Assembly (NCBI RefSeq): GCF_000218685.1
Contig: NW_006763293.1
Span: forward strand, 2,415,968 to 2,479,967
Direction: 5' to 3'
From: Serpula lacrymans var. lacrymans S7.9
Taxonomy: Eukaryota > Basidiomycota > Agaricomycetes > Boletales > Serpulaceae
DNA: 64,000 bases
Within the stretch, counting starts at the first letter, position 1. Every line of letters starts with the position of its first letter. The notes beneath the pieces were generated by a model. It saw nothing but the letters and a program-made list of their open reading frames with translations, was not told where the DNA came from and did not search any database. Below, piece by piece: positions 46,701 through 58,873 of this stretch. Position numbers and translations under genes: made by a program.

Positions 46701-47852
46701 GGTTCAAAGCCGCCTGCAGCTGCCCCTACTCCTACCCCAGCTGCTGCACCACCCAGGGCACCGTCAGCGCCTCCTGCGCCTCAGCCTACACCTCCTGTAC
46801 AAGCACCTCAACAATCATCGGGAGGTGGCAGTGGTCTTGCAAAGACAGACGCTGAACTTTTCGATCAGCTCGCTCGTTTAAGCCAGCTGAGGAGTAACCA
46901 GTCCGTCCCCGCAGGACCCGCATCCACCCCACCAGGCTCTCGCCCTTCTCCTGCCATTTCCTCTCCTCCGCCTGCCGGATTTAATTCTGGCCTTGGTATG
47001 GGGTCGTCTCCTGCACCTATGGGCCAACATTTGCAAAGCCAACAAACCGGAATGTTCCTCCCCCAGCAACAAAACGGTCCTCGCGGTCCATTTGCTCCTG
47101 TCCCTGCTAATCAGAGTTTACTGCAACCTTTGATTCCCACCACAACAGGCTTCAATAGTTTTGTTCCTACTCGTATATCTAACACTTCTTCTCCTTTCCA
47201 GGCCCAGGCCCAGCCACAGCTTCCTTTCCTTCAGTCCCAGCCGACGGGCTTCCCCCCTTCTTCTCAACCACTCCTTTCACAACCCACCGGATTCCCCACT
47301 TCTGGATTCCAGTCTTCCAGCCCGATGCTACCGCAGCCCACAGGTATTCCAACTGGAAATTTCGGGAATTTTTCATCTGCACCCTCTTTCCAACCTGTTT
47401 CAACCAGTAAGTTTATTCATACATCATACACTTCAGAATAATATCAAATTCCTATTTAGATCCCACTGGTTTCAATCCATCGTTTTCTCAGCCACCGCCT
47501 GTCCCTCCCTTGCCATACTCACAATCTAACAATACACACAACAACATATCTCCAGCAAATGTCTTCGCTCAAATGAAGTCGGGCACTTTTGCTAGTGGAA
47601 ATGATAATACAGGGCCTGTACCATCAGGTGAGTATCTCATTTTTTGCGTTATTCACACTACTTATAATGCCTTGGAAGATAAATATGATGCTTTGCGCGC
47701 TAATCGTGAGTATAGAAATCATGTATTTAGTATGTGAATATGCTAACATTTGTGTAGAACTCGCACCTCAGCCTACAGGGTTCATGCCACAAACTACTGG
47801 ATGGGGCTATCAGGGGAATAATGGCTATCAGAATGGATATACTGGATATTAG
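43767..47852 (+). CDS. SLA1: Actin-patch endocytic adaptor Sla1
   Basis: Clathrin-mediated endocytosis adaptor that restrains Arp2/3 activators and binds NPFxD cargo. ATG 43767 starts an SH3 domain (LRASYDYEPQSEDEIAIKEN; LVPAAYVEQ), followed by a second (VKALYDYEASAPGELSVKED; FVPGNYVDE), a PH-like region (KTWSVSEVNEKGKKKKGTLG; GPTPIKLHFNVGSKD), an acidic linker and a third SH3 (AIALYDFEGTGSDELSVQEG; VVPASYLE). A charged Glu/Arg/Ala coiled coil at about 45360-45620 precedes SHD1 (RIWHDRSGEFRVEAAFLGFS; KVRLHKANG-like KLRLHKANGVVIEVP). The SAM-like SHD2 is VDWFEFFLSAGCDVDDCTRY. The Pro/Gln-rich tail has LxxQxTG motifs, Prk1/Ark1 phosphorylation sites: LQSQQTG, LQSQPTG, LLSQPTG, MLPQPTG, LAPQPTG. 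It ends NGYTGY at 47852. The full yeast domain order is present. Confidence 0.95.
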
Positions 47853-47993
47853 CACCTATCAATCACATCATCATTGTTGCTTCCTCAGATCTTATTATGA
47901 CCGTTTTATCTTGATTGAATCGCACAAAGCAAATGGAATATACAATTAGTTGCAAGTGGTTGAATAAATGACGGAACAGAGAGGTAATAATGA

Positions 47994-50900
47994 TTATCGT
48001 GGAGCTTCTACTATACCCTGAGAGTATCCGACCCGTTCGAAATACATCTTCAGGCCCAACCTAATCTCTGGGGCGATATCGCGGGCTAAGAGTCCTGTCG
48101 TTAAAGGGAATATCGCAGGTAAATATCTTACGAACTGAAAGAAAATGAAGTTTAGCAGGATTCTCCTCAGATAGCATCGACACATACTGCTTTGTTGTCA
48201 AATCGACAAAAGCCCTCTAATATTTCCGCTACAACAGGCGTCCAAGCTGTTATATTTTTTGCCTGTGTATCTGAACGTAATTTTGTGTAGTCTTGTAACA
48301 CGCTCAGTCCGAGACTGCATTTAACTCGGTCAGTCAATTTCTGCTGATAGGAAAATATACATACGGAAGGAGCCGTTCTGCGATTTGCGGTCTTGCCGCT
48401 TGATGTTCTGGGCGTTCGTCGAAATACATCCGAAGTAAAACATGCACCAAAGTTGCTGCACTACTTGATTCCTGCTTGAGAAGGTTGGGTAAATGTTTCA
48501 TAAAGCCTGTATAATTAATTAAGTAAATGATGCCTGGTCATTACAAGCCATTCCAAATGAGCAGTGAGAGACGACTTGCCAACTTTCCACAACCCTGTGC
48601 GGAGTTCCTTGTCGTCATTGAACATCCTTGCGAATTGATAACTGTGATCAAGAACGCCCATCAATCGCAGTAATTGTTCCGGTGGTATATTGTTGTATAC
48701 AGCGTCATTGCGAAGTAAGTCGTTGGTTGTCTCGATCAATAGCAATTGAAGAACACATTTAACGATAATTTGTTTGAAAATGCGACGACGGTCGTTGAGA
48801 GAAGGTTTGACTTCAACCACAGGGCGCTCATTCGTGGGCGAAAGAGGAGCGGGTAATATAGCTTGACCATTTGATTCTGCAGGTTGTCAAGTTTAGTATA
48901 TGTACTGTGCTCCTATAGCTTTTGCTCACCGACTGTATCTGGTAGGTCTGGATTGCTACCATCAAGTTCCACTCGTAAGTTGTCGTCAAACAACTGATGC
49001 GGTGTCGTCGTCCTAAATAGCCTCACGAAGGTAGTTGCAACGCGCTCCCATCTAGAAGGGTTTAACTTTGTCACATTATTCTCCAGGAACTGCTGCAAGC
49101 ATGAAGTGCCGATTCGTGCCAGTGTGTCATTTTCTGCAAAAGATAGCTAATCAGAGAAATAGAAAACAAGCTTAATAATGATCGTATACCTTGGCAAATA
49201 CAGACACACAATAAATCCAAAAGGCCATCAAGAAAGCGCTCGAGTATATCAAAGTAGAAGGTATATAGATCGATGAGGTCACGCAATGCTTGGATCATCG
49301 TCGTAGAAAGCCATACACTCATGTCTTCTTGAGTGCTAAACCGAGATACATCTTGACTTGACTTCAGGACAGCGAAAATTGGGAAAAGTAGCTCTTGGCA
49401 CACAGTGTCCCAGAACTCAACAGGATAAGTTGAGCCATATGTCTTGAGAGTAGTGAATAATGAGTCCAAGGCCCTGGAATTATCGTTACGACGAAAGTAA
49501 TATGTAGGTGACCTGGACTCACAAGCGCCGAACCTCCAGGTCCTCACCATTCATAATGATATCGTAGAATCCAAACAGTACAGGAAACCAGAAACGAATC
49601 ATGGTATCATCGGTGGGTGCTTGCCCATCAGGATTGAAGGAACATTCGGGGCTCTTGAGCATCACAGGAATAACACCACGCAACATCGCAATAGCAAGCA
49701 AGCTGATCTTCTGATACTTGCTCACTTTGCAGAAGTCTGTAATACAGACGGTTAAGTCGGCGAATGCACCGTGTCGGACGATAGCTGCGAAGTGATCCTC
49801 GTTTAGTCTAGTGACAATTTCGAAAGCAGAGCTTGCGATCCGTTCTAGAGGTCTAAATGAGATTGACACCTGGCAGGTGACACCAAGACGCACCGGTGAG
49901 AACTCTTGAGGCAGCAGAAAATACTCCAAACATGGTTCGCCAACCCGATCGCATGTTCTGGACGCGGGCTTGTACCATCTGTTGAAGACACTGCAAGACC
50001 TATAGCAGGGTTATGCATCCGTAATTGAAAGAATGGGATAGTTGCTTACCATATCTCGAATATCTGGATTGGCGTTATGTGTCATAGTGTATTCGAAAGG
50101 CTTCAAAAAATCTTTCTGGAACTTGAAATGGGGTAGCTCCTCTTTTTCCAAGAAGCGAGTGGATAGTTGGCGAAGCGAATCTAGCGCGAAAAAGCCGACA
50201 TGAGGATTATTGTGGCAGCAAACCTGTAAATACGTTAGTATTGACAGTCGAGTGAGAAATATCAATATCAAACATACTTGATTAAAATGCTCTCCGAGAA
50301 TATCCCATAAATTTGACCACTCCAATCGAATACGATTCATATTGTAATAGGAAATTTCGACAAGTTTCTGAAGGCTGAATAGGCGTGGGTGTTGAGAGAG
50401 ACCTGAAGACTGTATCTCCTCCCATGAAACATCGCATAGTGCTTGGACAAAATCAACGATAGCAGTCTGAAAAATAAACGTAAGCCATGATCGCACAAAT
50501 GGATGAAGAGGAGTACTCCAGATAAGTAATGGCTGAGGGAAAAAACCATATCTGCTGCTACTGTGATATGAGTTGAACGACTTTCGTTCGCTAATTCCTC
50601 TGCAGGGAGTTTACGCGATCGTCTGCCCAAAATTTAGGTACTGGGCACAGTAGAAGAACAAAGCAAACGCACCCTTTCTTCCCAGACTCTGGTACATCCA
50701 CACCACTACTGATGAGTTGCATGTGCTCCAACTGACTGACGCACGTCAAAACCTCCCTCCATGACCCTTTCAAGCTATTTCCTTCGGTGACAGCAACATC
50801 CAACAGGGTTTTGATGGCCTCCATATTCTTTGCCTTCATTTCTCCTAAGTTATTCAGGAAGGTAAATTTCCCTAGTGTCGTCACAAACGCGTTACGCTGC

Positions 50901-53900
50901 AACTCAAGGTTAAAAAAGCAGACGATGTGAATTGCATTCTTGAATCCATCCAGGCACAATTCAACGATTTCTAAATCATCAGTATTCTGTAATGGTCCAG
51001 ATAAACCGGCCAAAAATGGGATCCATGCAACTTCAAACATCGGTCGGCCATGGACGAAATGCGACGCGCTGAAAAATTGATCGCCTGTCCTTGATCCCTT
51101 TCTCTGGGAGCGCATTAACGTTTTGAATAAGGCCTTGGATATGGAGCGATTAGAAGAGCGTAATTTATAACAGACCATGATATTTACCTCAGTCTTGTTC
51201 GCCATACCATTTGATTGCAGCATATATGCTTCCTTTTGAAGATCTCTGCCAACGTTTGCCAAGGCATTAGCAAATCCAGGTCCAGGAGTTGGAATAATCG
51301 GAGCCGATTCTATCTCATCTTTCATCCGAATTTCATTTTTGACAATATCATCATAAATAGTGGACAAGAATTCTTCAGGAAGACTTGCGCCGTCATTAAT
51401 CCCACGATTGTTCTTGTAAAAGTCACTTTTGGTCATGCGATTCTTGACCTGCGGACTATGGGCATCCGTGTTCAACAATATCGTCGAATAAGCCAGAACA
51501 TAAGCCGTGTCTAGAGCGCATGTTAATTCGTAGTATATTGAATGACAAAACTACAGACCTGCATTTGCGAATGGTGTTTGCGCATTACCCGCAATGTATC
51601 GTTCCGCAAATTTGAGCATGAATCGATCGATTTTTTGTGCCTCTCCTGGAAGACGAAATGCTTGCAAAAAAATTCGAAGAGCATCGATAAATGGAAGATT
51701 CCTGAAATCGAGAAGGTCGACAAAGGCATGCATGGTAGCGATGTTCTCTTCCTCGCTGATCGAGACACCAAACCATTGTTTGTAAGTAGAAGATTATAAA
51801 TGTGATATATAATACTCACCCTTCACCCAGGTATTCACCGATCATTGCTTTCGCAAGGCCATCCGTTGTAAGAAGAAATTGTGCAACATCTCGCGGAGCC
51901 CTGCTCGGGATGAATCCAGTTTCTATGAGAAATTGTACACCCTTAAAACCAAAGTCATATTCCACGTCAAGCAAATAACAATTGGTGCACGAACGCGTTT
52001 CGGCTTGAAATTGAACTTTTTAATGCCCTCTAATAGCGTTGTCTTTTTTTGCTTGGCACTTTCAAATTTAGTGGGGTCGTCCACCACATCAGGTGTCTGC
52101 TGCCTAAGGGCCTCAAAGCTGCCGGCAGAAACGGAGAGGCCTTCGACAGAAGGATCAGGAGTTACGGTCTCTTGTCTCGTTTCTTCACCTATCTGACTGC
52201 GAGTAGTCGGATCTGCACTAGATTCACCTGGCGTCCTTCCAGCAGCAGTTCCCCACGAAACGAGCGACCTCAATACTGCCACCATGCACTCGAGACCTTG
52301 CCTTCGGAGCTGAGCTTCAGAAAGACCCATCATGGACGTATCCATCGAGCCTGAAACACTTAAGGAGGTACTGTTGAGGGATGGTGGTACAGTTGAGTTA
52401 TGACTCTTGCTATGAGGTTGTAGCGACGGACTAGCAGGATCATTTGCCTTTTGTGGTGTAGAACTGGAAGGTGATGTGCAAATTTTGGAGATGATATTCA
52501 TGAGGCTATAGGAAGGATAAATGATTAGGTTCGAATGCATACCACAAGTATGTTCTTACTGTTCATATATATTATCCACAGCTTCACTGTCACAATCATA
52601 GTTGAGATATATCTCAACCAGTGCTTGCGGGTCCTGACAGAGTCTGGAAAGCATCCCCAGGATCACAGCCTTCTGTTTCAAAGTTGAGGTTTTCATCTCC
52701 AATATAGGAATGAATATCTCATGTAAAAGTACTTCTATTTCTTTCTATGTGAAAACATTAATGCAGGGAGCAACTGGGCGTTACGATAATGCACTAACCT
52801 TGAGTTTCGTCCGCATTCCAGACAGAACTCGCCAGAATATCTCCACGCTCACTTCAAACACTTGGGGAACGGGGCTAACAGCATTGCGACTTAAACTCAA
52901 GCAGAGATATTGATTTATCGCCTGGATGAACATAGTGTCGTCGTTTGAAGAACTTGAGTAGATTATAGCAGATGGATCGTTGAAAAGGGGCATATGCGAG
53001 TTTAAGACAGTAAGAACCAAATGCAGAGAGAGTAGCTTAGAACGCATAGCATGGGATTTTATGTCGCGTTCACTGAATGTAAAGATAAAAATGTGATTTT
53101 CAGATTGATCCATCTACACTCACCTTTCCGAATTTAAAGGCTTCATAGTCAGCTTGCACAAGGCGCGGAACACCAAGAACGCATCTTTGACGAACAAGTC
53201 CTGGGTGGTTAGCTCTCTGTAATCTTGGATATTCTCTCTTTCGAGGGGATCTTGGCCATTTACAGGAGCATCTCTATAGAACAATATAAATAACTTGAAT
53301 TAGGCTGATCCAGCAGACTACTCACGAGGTTGGTATCGATGAAGGCTCTGAGATTGGGGGTGTGAGCGGGGTGTTGTCTTTGGAGGCATTATCCATATGG
53401 TACGAATCAGATGCAGGCGACGAATAGCCTCGAGGTTCCTCCAGCCCAGATGCTTTACGATTGGGAGCTGCTGATATCACACCTGCCGGAGCTCCATGAA
53501 GCGTGTCTAAGGATGGTCGCGGCGTCGAAGAAGGTAATGTCGTCGGCTGAGAAGTAACCAGGGTCTCAGAGCTTAATGATGATTTGAGAGTAGAAGCCTC
53601 GTCGGTATCATTGCTCCTTTGATCGACCTTACACCGCGAAAAGACATGGTGTACCATTTGCGTCAATCCACCTTGAGCCACCATTTGGTTGACAGGATCT
53701 GTGCTCAACAAGAAAACATTATAAACTGTTCGTACCGCTTTCAAAAGAGAGGAATGATGGACAAAAATGGTGGGCGATAGCACTAAGGATAGAAGCGCCT
53801 TGACCACTTGCAGGGATACCGTTTCAGGTGTGTTTTCGCTATGACATGCCGTTATAGTGTGTACTACGAGATCAACGAGAGACGGTTGAGGGATACTGGT

Positions 53901-54743
53901 GTGGGAACCTGATATAGAGCGACGACCATGAGGACCTGGAGAGGGAGGCGGGGAAGGCAATATTTGCGCGGATGAAGGCTCAGCAAAGAAAGAATAGGAA
54001 ATAAGTTTTGATATGCAGTCCAGACTGGCGATCATCAGCTTCTCGTTGCGTGTCTCGCAAGCCAGACGCAAAGGCTCAAATATTTCACGTGGTCTGTCTC
54101 CACCTTCGCCTGCACGTACCATCTCCAAAGCCTTCTGCGCACTCTCCCGCAGTGGGCCGGAACGCTTTGCATCCTTAGATGAAAGGATAGTTTCCAACGC
54201 GGAAGATATGAGTACAACTGACACGGTGCGACCTTTGGACATAGTGAGCGAACGTCGGTGTGAAGTTGCAGAAGTAGGGGTGGTGGTACTAGAAGGGGTG
54301 GGAGGCATTTTCTCGTGCACGCCATTTGGATCAATTGAACGACGTGCGGTGGCAGGAGGGATATTTCCAAGCATTTTCTCTGCGGGCGGGGAGCTCTTTG
54401 CAGGAGGCGTAGGAGGAGCTGTGATCTCCGTGTCCTCGTCGTCTGGCGTTTCGGCATTTATGACGGGACGAGCTGTGTTCTGGAGTTCATCACCTAGCAC
54501 GTCACTTTGCCCGCCAGATTCATTCTCTAGTCGCTCTTCCACAACGTGTGATATATCTTTCCCATTGGCATTGTCTATCCGTGTATTTTCCGGTGGTGAA
54601 TATACCTGTTCAGCGTGCATGTCACCATTGCTGGGGTCGTCAACGACATTGTGTTCCTCTGTGTGATTATTGCTGGGCTCCGTGGTGGTGACTATGGGAG
54701 ACGGTGAAGTAGGTGGACGTTCTGCATCAGCAGTAGCCTGCAT
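47994..54743 (-). CDS. SEC7: Large ARF guanine-nucleotide exchange factor Sec7 (BIG type)
   Basis: Trans-Golgi ARF-GEF of the BIG/Sec7 class. ATG 54743 opens about 120 acidic, Ser/Thr/Pro-rich residues ([20 protein letters not shown]). The DCB domain follows ([55 protein letters not shown]), then the HUS region. The catalytic Sec7 domain is at about 51400-51800: [20 protein letters not shown] with the glutamic finger in [19 protein letters not shown], then [20 protein letters not shown] and [18 protein letters not shown] repeats follow: [27 protein letters not shown]-like helices, [20 protein letters not shown], and the HDS3-4 region with [20 protein letters not shown]. The C-terminus ends [13 protein letters not shown] at 47994. 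About 20 introns. Size and domain order match Sec7 rather than GBF1/Gea. Confidence 0.93.
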
Positions 54744-54942
54744 GTCGAGCGACGCGGGTCACGTCTGGGAATATATCGTGCTACGAGGATAAAAGGCTTC
54801 GTCACGGTTGCTCTCGTCGGACAACTCAACCCTGCAAAGTTCACTGCGGACACTGGTCCGGACTTTGCCGTCTATTATTTTTGCTCAGCGCCGGTTAGAT
54901 ACGGCCTCTCTTGACACATTCAGCTTTATCGATATCGCAGCA
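54744..54942. promoter_or_regulatory. Very short divergent promoter region, Sec7 / deoxyhypusine synthase
   Basis: Only 199 bp separate the start codons, or 64 bp if the DHS start were the upstream in-frame ATG at 54808. Both genes must fire from one small bidirectional region. No TATA box is visible. Confidence 0.5.
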
Positions 54943-56319
54943 ATGACCATGGTACCCAGTTCCAACCATGTCCCTATGGGCGCATCAGCTGCTGTTCTAC
55001 AGCCTTCTGATCCCATCCCTGAAACTGCCGTTTCTGTTCAAGGACCAAATTTCGAGCAAAATCTGTCATTACAAGATTTCCTCAAGTCTTATGAGCGGAT
55101 TGGATTTCAAGCAAACAGCCTTGGAAAGGCTATAGATATCGTCAATCGTATGGTAAGTCTAATATATGCTTCTTCCATCTACGGGGTCTCAGCCTGGCTA
55201 CAGCGAAAATGGCGCTTATCTGACGAGCCTCTGGCCGAAGATGAATCTGAAGATTACACCGCCCCGGAAGTCAGAGCTTCGACACGGTGCAATATATTTC
55301 TTGGTTACACCTCAAACCTCATATCATCCGGACTTCGCGAAATAATCCTTTACCTCGTCAAGCATAAACATGTCGCGGCGATTGTTACAACTGCTGGTGG
55401 TATCGAGGAGGATTTCATTAAATGTCTAGGCAAGACTTATCTAGCCGACTTCAACATGGATGGCGCAGACCTTCGGAAAAGGGGAATGAACCGTATAGGG
55501 AATCTTATCGTGCCCAACGATAACTATTGCAAGTTTGAAGATTGGCTCACCCCGATTCTCGACTCTATGCTGTTGGAGCAGCAAACTAGCGGACAAGTCT
55601 GGACCCCTAGTTCCTTCATACGACGGCTGGGAAAAGAAATTAACAACGAAGAATCAGTGTATTATTGGGCTTATAAAGTGAATTCAAGGAGTTTTTTTTT
55701 CAATGTCGGGATTGGCTGCATGCACTCAGGACTGAGACATATTCACGCAGAACGACACTCCCGTCTTTTGCCCTGCCCTAACTGATGGGTCCTTGGGAGA
55801 CATGATTTATTTCCACTCTTTCCGCACTCCCGGGTTGGTCGTCGACATCGTGGGCGACATACGTGCCTTAAATGAAATGTCAAGAAAATCGCGGAAAGCA
55901 GGCATGATCATCCTTGGCGGGGGTGTATGTAAGCACCAAATAGCTAACGCCATGCTAATTGTAATGTCTCATTGTCTTCTTATCTTCTCAAATTTAACAG
56001 TTTTGTATTTTACAGCGTAATGGCGCCGACTATTCGGTTTTCATAGTACGTCACGATTCTTTGATTTTGGTGCTAACTTAACAGTGTTTGTAGAATACAG
56101 GTCAAGAGTTCGATGGTTCGGACTCTGGAGCTCGCCCTGACGAAGCTGTTTCTTGGGGGAAAATTCGTGCTGGCGCAGAATCTGTGAAGGTACGCTCAAT
56201 ATTCAAATCGATCAATATCGACCAAATATTTACTGCTGCTATAGGTTTTCGCTGATGCTACATTAGTATTCCCCATGTTGGTTGCTGCGACATTTGCACA
56301 AGAGTCATCAGGCCAATAA
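54943..56319 (+). CDS. DYS1: Deoxyhypusine synthase
   Basis: NAD-dependent enzyme that transfers the aminobutyl group of spermidine to a lysine of eIF5A, the first step of hypusine formation. ATG 54943 ([20 protein letters not shown]) is preferred; the open frame runs to an ATG at 54808 with unlikely sequence. Diagnostic stretches are [20 protein letters not shown], an intron ending [146 protein letters not shown] and [14 protein letters not shown]. The Lys in WGKIR is the catalytic lysine that forms the enzyme-substrate intermediate. It ends AQESSGQ at 56319. Six or seven exons. All active-site blocks are intact. Confidence 0.95.
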
Positions 56320-56561
56320 GCATATGAAAGTGAAGTATAAGTGGCAAAGTTGCGCTGAAAGCCTCAGAGCCATAGGTTCGTGGCACCTTTCCAGTGAGTT
56401 AATGACACGGGGTCTCGCTAACTTTTAACCTTTTTTAGTTGACACCGGACGACTCGCGAGAAGAAAAAACCAATATAATTAAAAGCCTGATTTACAAACA
56501 ACTGAAGAAGATAAAGTCATTCGCCAATATGTGCCCCAATAAAATTACAAGGGTCATGATC

Positions 56562-57534
56562 TCATCGATCGTCCAGCTCTATGTTGAGTATATTTAGTCA
56601 GCCAAATATACGGCGAGGGTAGAAAAAAAGACGTCACCTTTTTGCATCTCCCCTGACCATATAATCAAATCATCTCGAAGGAGTTGGAGGATCATCATAG
56701 AATCTCGCATGACCTGACCTGATGATGACTCGTCCAGGCAAGAAACGGCCTCGTCAAACGCATGTTTCCCAAGATGGCATGCTCTCTCGGGACTTTTCAA
56801 GACGTCGTGATAATATACAGCAAAGTTCAGTGCCAAACCAAGTCTCGTAGGATGCATAGGGTCCAGCGTGGCTAAGGCATGCTTGTAGGAGAATTTGTAG
56901 GCTGATAGCGAGAGTTCGGCAAAGTGGCTTCTATCATGCTGTTGAGCGAATTCCGCCAAGTAGCGGTAATAATCGCCTTTCCTGCAATATCAAAGCAGTG
57001 AGTGTCCATTTACGGACAGGGATACGTGAGGCTCACATCTTGTAATAGAACACCTTTTCTTCGCCTTGTTTGGCACTCGGTAGCAGACGCTCATCCAGTA
57101 ATTTCACAATGTCCTTGCAAGTATCAGCTAACTCTTGTTCGATGCGACTCCGTTGCCGCCGAATCAAAGAGACTTGGCGAATTGAAGCTCGCGATGATTC
57201 CATTTTCTCTAAAGTATCCACAATTCTCCAGCTGCTGCGGAGCGTATTTGTGATGTTCTTGTATGCGACGGAGAGCAAGTTGCGTTCCTCGATGTTCAAT
57301 GCGCCATATGTGTACGTCAGGCCCTTGATTTGACCCACCAGGTCTGTCGGGGCAAGCAAGATAGTATGACATAGTAGTGCGAAAGACATGACCTAACTCG
57401 ACCTTCATAGCGCTCAGCTTCCTCGGCGACCTTGGCCAGGAGCAAATACTCAGCCCTTGACGGAATTTTGACCTGGCATACTATAACGATCAGACACATT
57501 GTCCTAGAGCAGCTTTCATGCTTACAGGCGACAT
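56562..57534 (-). CDS. Divergent 14-3-3 protein
   Basis: Phosphoserine/phosphothreonine-binding dimeric adaptor. The first exon is only nine bases (ATG TCG CCT at 57534), spliced to KIPSRAEYLLLAKVAEEAER. Then come ALNIEERNLLSVAYKNITNT, LRSSWRIVDTLEKMESSRAS, KLLDERLLPSAKQGEEKVFY, YYRYLAEFAQQHDRSHFAEL, MHPTRLGLALNFAVYYHDVL and MILQLLRDDLIIWSGEMQK. A last small exon gives ELDDR and the stop at 56562. The phosphate-binding set (Lys and Arg of YKN and LRSSWR, Arg-Tyr of YRYL) is kept. It departs from the very conserved fungal 14-3-3s in several places: the segment after WRIV is basic (SLIRRQRSRIEQEL), the helix after YRYLAEF differs, and the C-terminal tail is very short. It is probably a second, faster-evolving paralogue. 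Confidence 0.88.
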
Positions 57535-58093
57535 TGTAGTGTTAGTCAATCAACAAGAGAAGAGAGTGACCGGCTGTGTAACGCTCATAGTCTGCAGTCT
57601 TTTCAACAGTCTGAATGGGGTTTTGGGCAACGATGCAAGGAACTTGAACTGGAATTTCCGCAGTGAAGACACTTCAAAATTAGCGGGTTATCTCACTCTA
57701 GCCAAATGTAGTGATTTTAGTTGTGCACATGCCACCTTTCGCGAGATGAACGGTCAACACGGGGACTGGGCGTGGGGTGCAAAGCGCAAATCGGAGTGAT
57801 TTTGCCTCGAGGATACATAGGGTAGAGGGTCATTCCAGAAACCTCGTGCTAATGCTGCAACCAACTCATTATAGAAAGGCCTCAAGGACATTACTTTAAA
57901 GGAAATTCCTATCTGTGACCAGAAATTAACGGAGTAGCGGCATTTTGATATAATAGTAAGCGCGAACGATCCCTTTGTGCTCTGTAAGTATACGCCGCAA
58001 GACAAACATTGGCTGTGTAAGATAACGTTTAAAGCAATCATTAATATTCCAGATTTGAAACGGGCTTCAAGTAAATGACTCACATCGTAGCCG
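57535..58093. other. Intergenic region between 14-3-3 and HPP genes
   Basis: A 559-bp spacer holding the 14-3-3 promoter and the 3' end region of the HPP gene's neighbour side. Open frames at 57518-57799 (+) and 57754-58083 (-) have no recognisable motif and overlap each other; I treat both as chance. Confidence 0.4.
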
Positions 58094-58873
58094 CTAAACT
58101 GGAAGTAGCTCTTTAGGACTTCCCCGCTCTGACGAAGTTGGGGTGTCTTTCACCTCGGGCCCCCCTAACGCAGGAGAAGGCTTCGAAATAGGTGCCACAA
58201 CGGGCTCTATCCAGAACACCGGATAACGACGTTGGATATTATTAACGAGCAGAGCTACGGCTAATGCGAGAGCCGATGAGAGTAACACGACGGGAAGGTA
58301 GTACCAGCCCAACTCGAGAGTTTCCTGATTGACAGCGGCCAATAGAGCCGTAGCTCCTGCAGGAGGATGTACCGTGGAGGTCATCTGCATAGCTACAGTG
58401 GCAGTAGCACAGGACAAAGAACCAGCAAGCCATTGAAGCTGTTGGTAACGCGCTTCTGTGGGAAGAAGACGGAATAGTTTTGTGATGCAAACACCGACGA
58501 GCGCTCCGATGAAATGACCTCCAACAAGTGCTCTGGGCTGTGCCAGCGGTGCTTCGATTACACCGTAGATCAAAACAGCAGAGGCCCCCTGCAATATGAC
58601 ATTGTAAGTAAGTATATCATCGATTAAAAGTCTGGAGCTACTACTCACATAACTCGCCACGATTGACGGCACACCCCTTTCTAAGAAGTAATTGGCATTG
58701 CTGAACACGGCTTGTATGACTGAAATGCCGCAGAATGCGCCTATGAGTGTCCACATCCATACAATATATTTCGAGTGTACAGGAGGCGGTGAAGATCGAT
58801 AGCCAAGCCAGCGACTCGCCCAAGAAGGCCATCGGGCAAGCCTATGATGGTGGGCGTGTGGTGGGGTCGACAT
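58094..58873 (-). CDS. HPP-family integral membrane protein
   Basis: Small multi-pass membrane protein of the HPP family (PF04982); some bacterial and plant members are linked to nitrite transport, but the role in fungi is unsettled. ATG 58873 gives MSTPPHAHHHRLARWPSWAS. Hydrophobic segments include IVWMWTLIGAFCGISVIQAV, SAVLIYGVIEAPLAQPRALV, VGGHFIGALVGVCITKLF, WLAGSLSCATATVAMQMT and YYLPVVLLSSALALAVALLV. The namesake motif is STVHPPAGATALLAAV. A 60-nt intron at 58589-58648 is in frame without a stop; its removal joins VPSIVASY to GASAVLIYG, which suits the family. The tail is polar, ending PKELLPV at 58094. No neighbouring nitrate or nitrite gene supports a specific role. Confidence 0.88.
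   Translation of the reverse strand: MSTPPHAHHHRLARWPSWASRWLGYRSSPPPVHSKYIVWMWTLIGAFCGISVIQAVFSNANYFLERGVPSIVASYVSSSSRLLIDDILTYNVILQGASAVLIYGVIEAPLAQPRALVGGHFIGALVGVCITKLFRLLPTEARYQQLQWLAGSLSCATATVAMQMTSTVHPPAGATALLAAVNQETLELGWYYLPVVLLSSALALAVALLVNNIQRRYPVFWIEPVVAPISKPSPALGGPEVKDTPTSSERGSPKELLPV

Noticed and set aside
54013..54666. Plus-strand open frame of 217 codons
   Set aside because: It is antisense to the Ser/Thr/Pro-rich N-terminus of Sec7, whose domains are convincing. Low complexity explains the lack of stops.
57518..58083. Overlapping open frames on both strands between 14-3-3 and HPP
   Set aside because: No motif, no plausible splice continuation, and they overlap each other in a promoter/3' end region.
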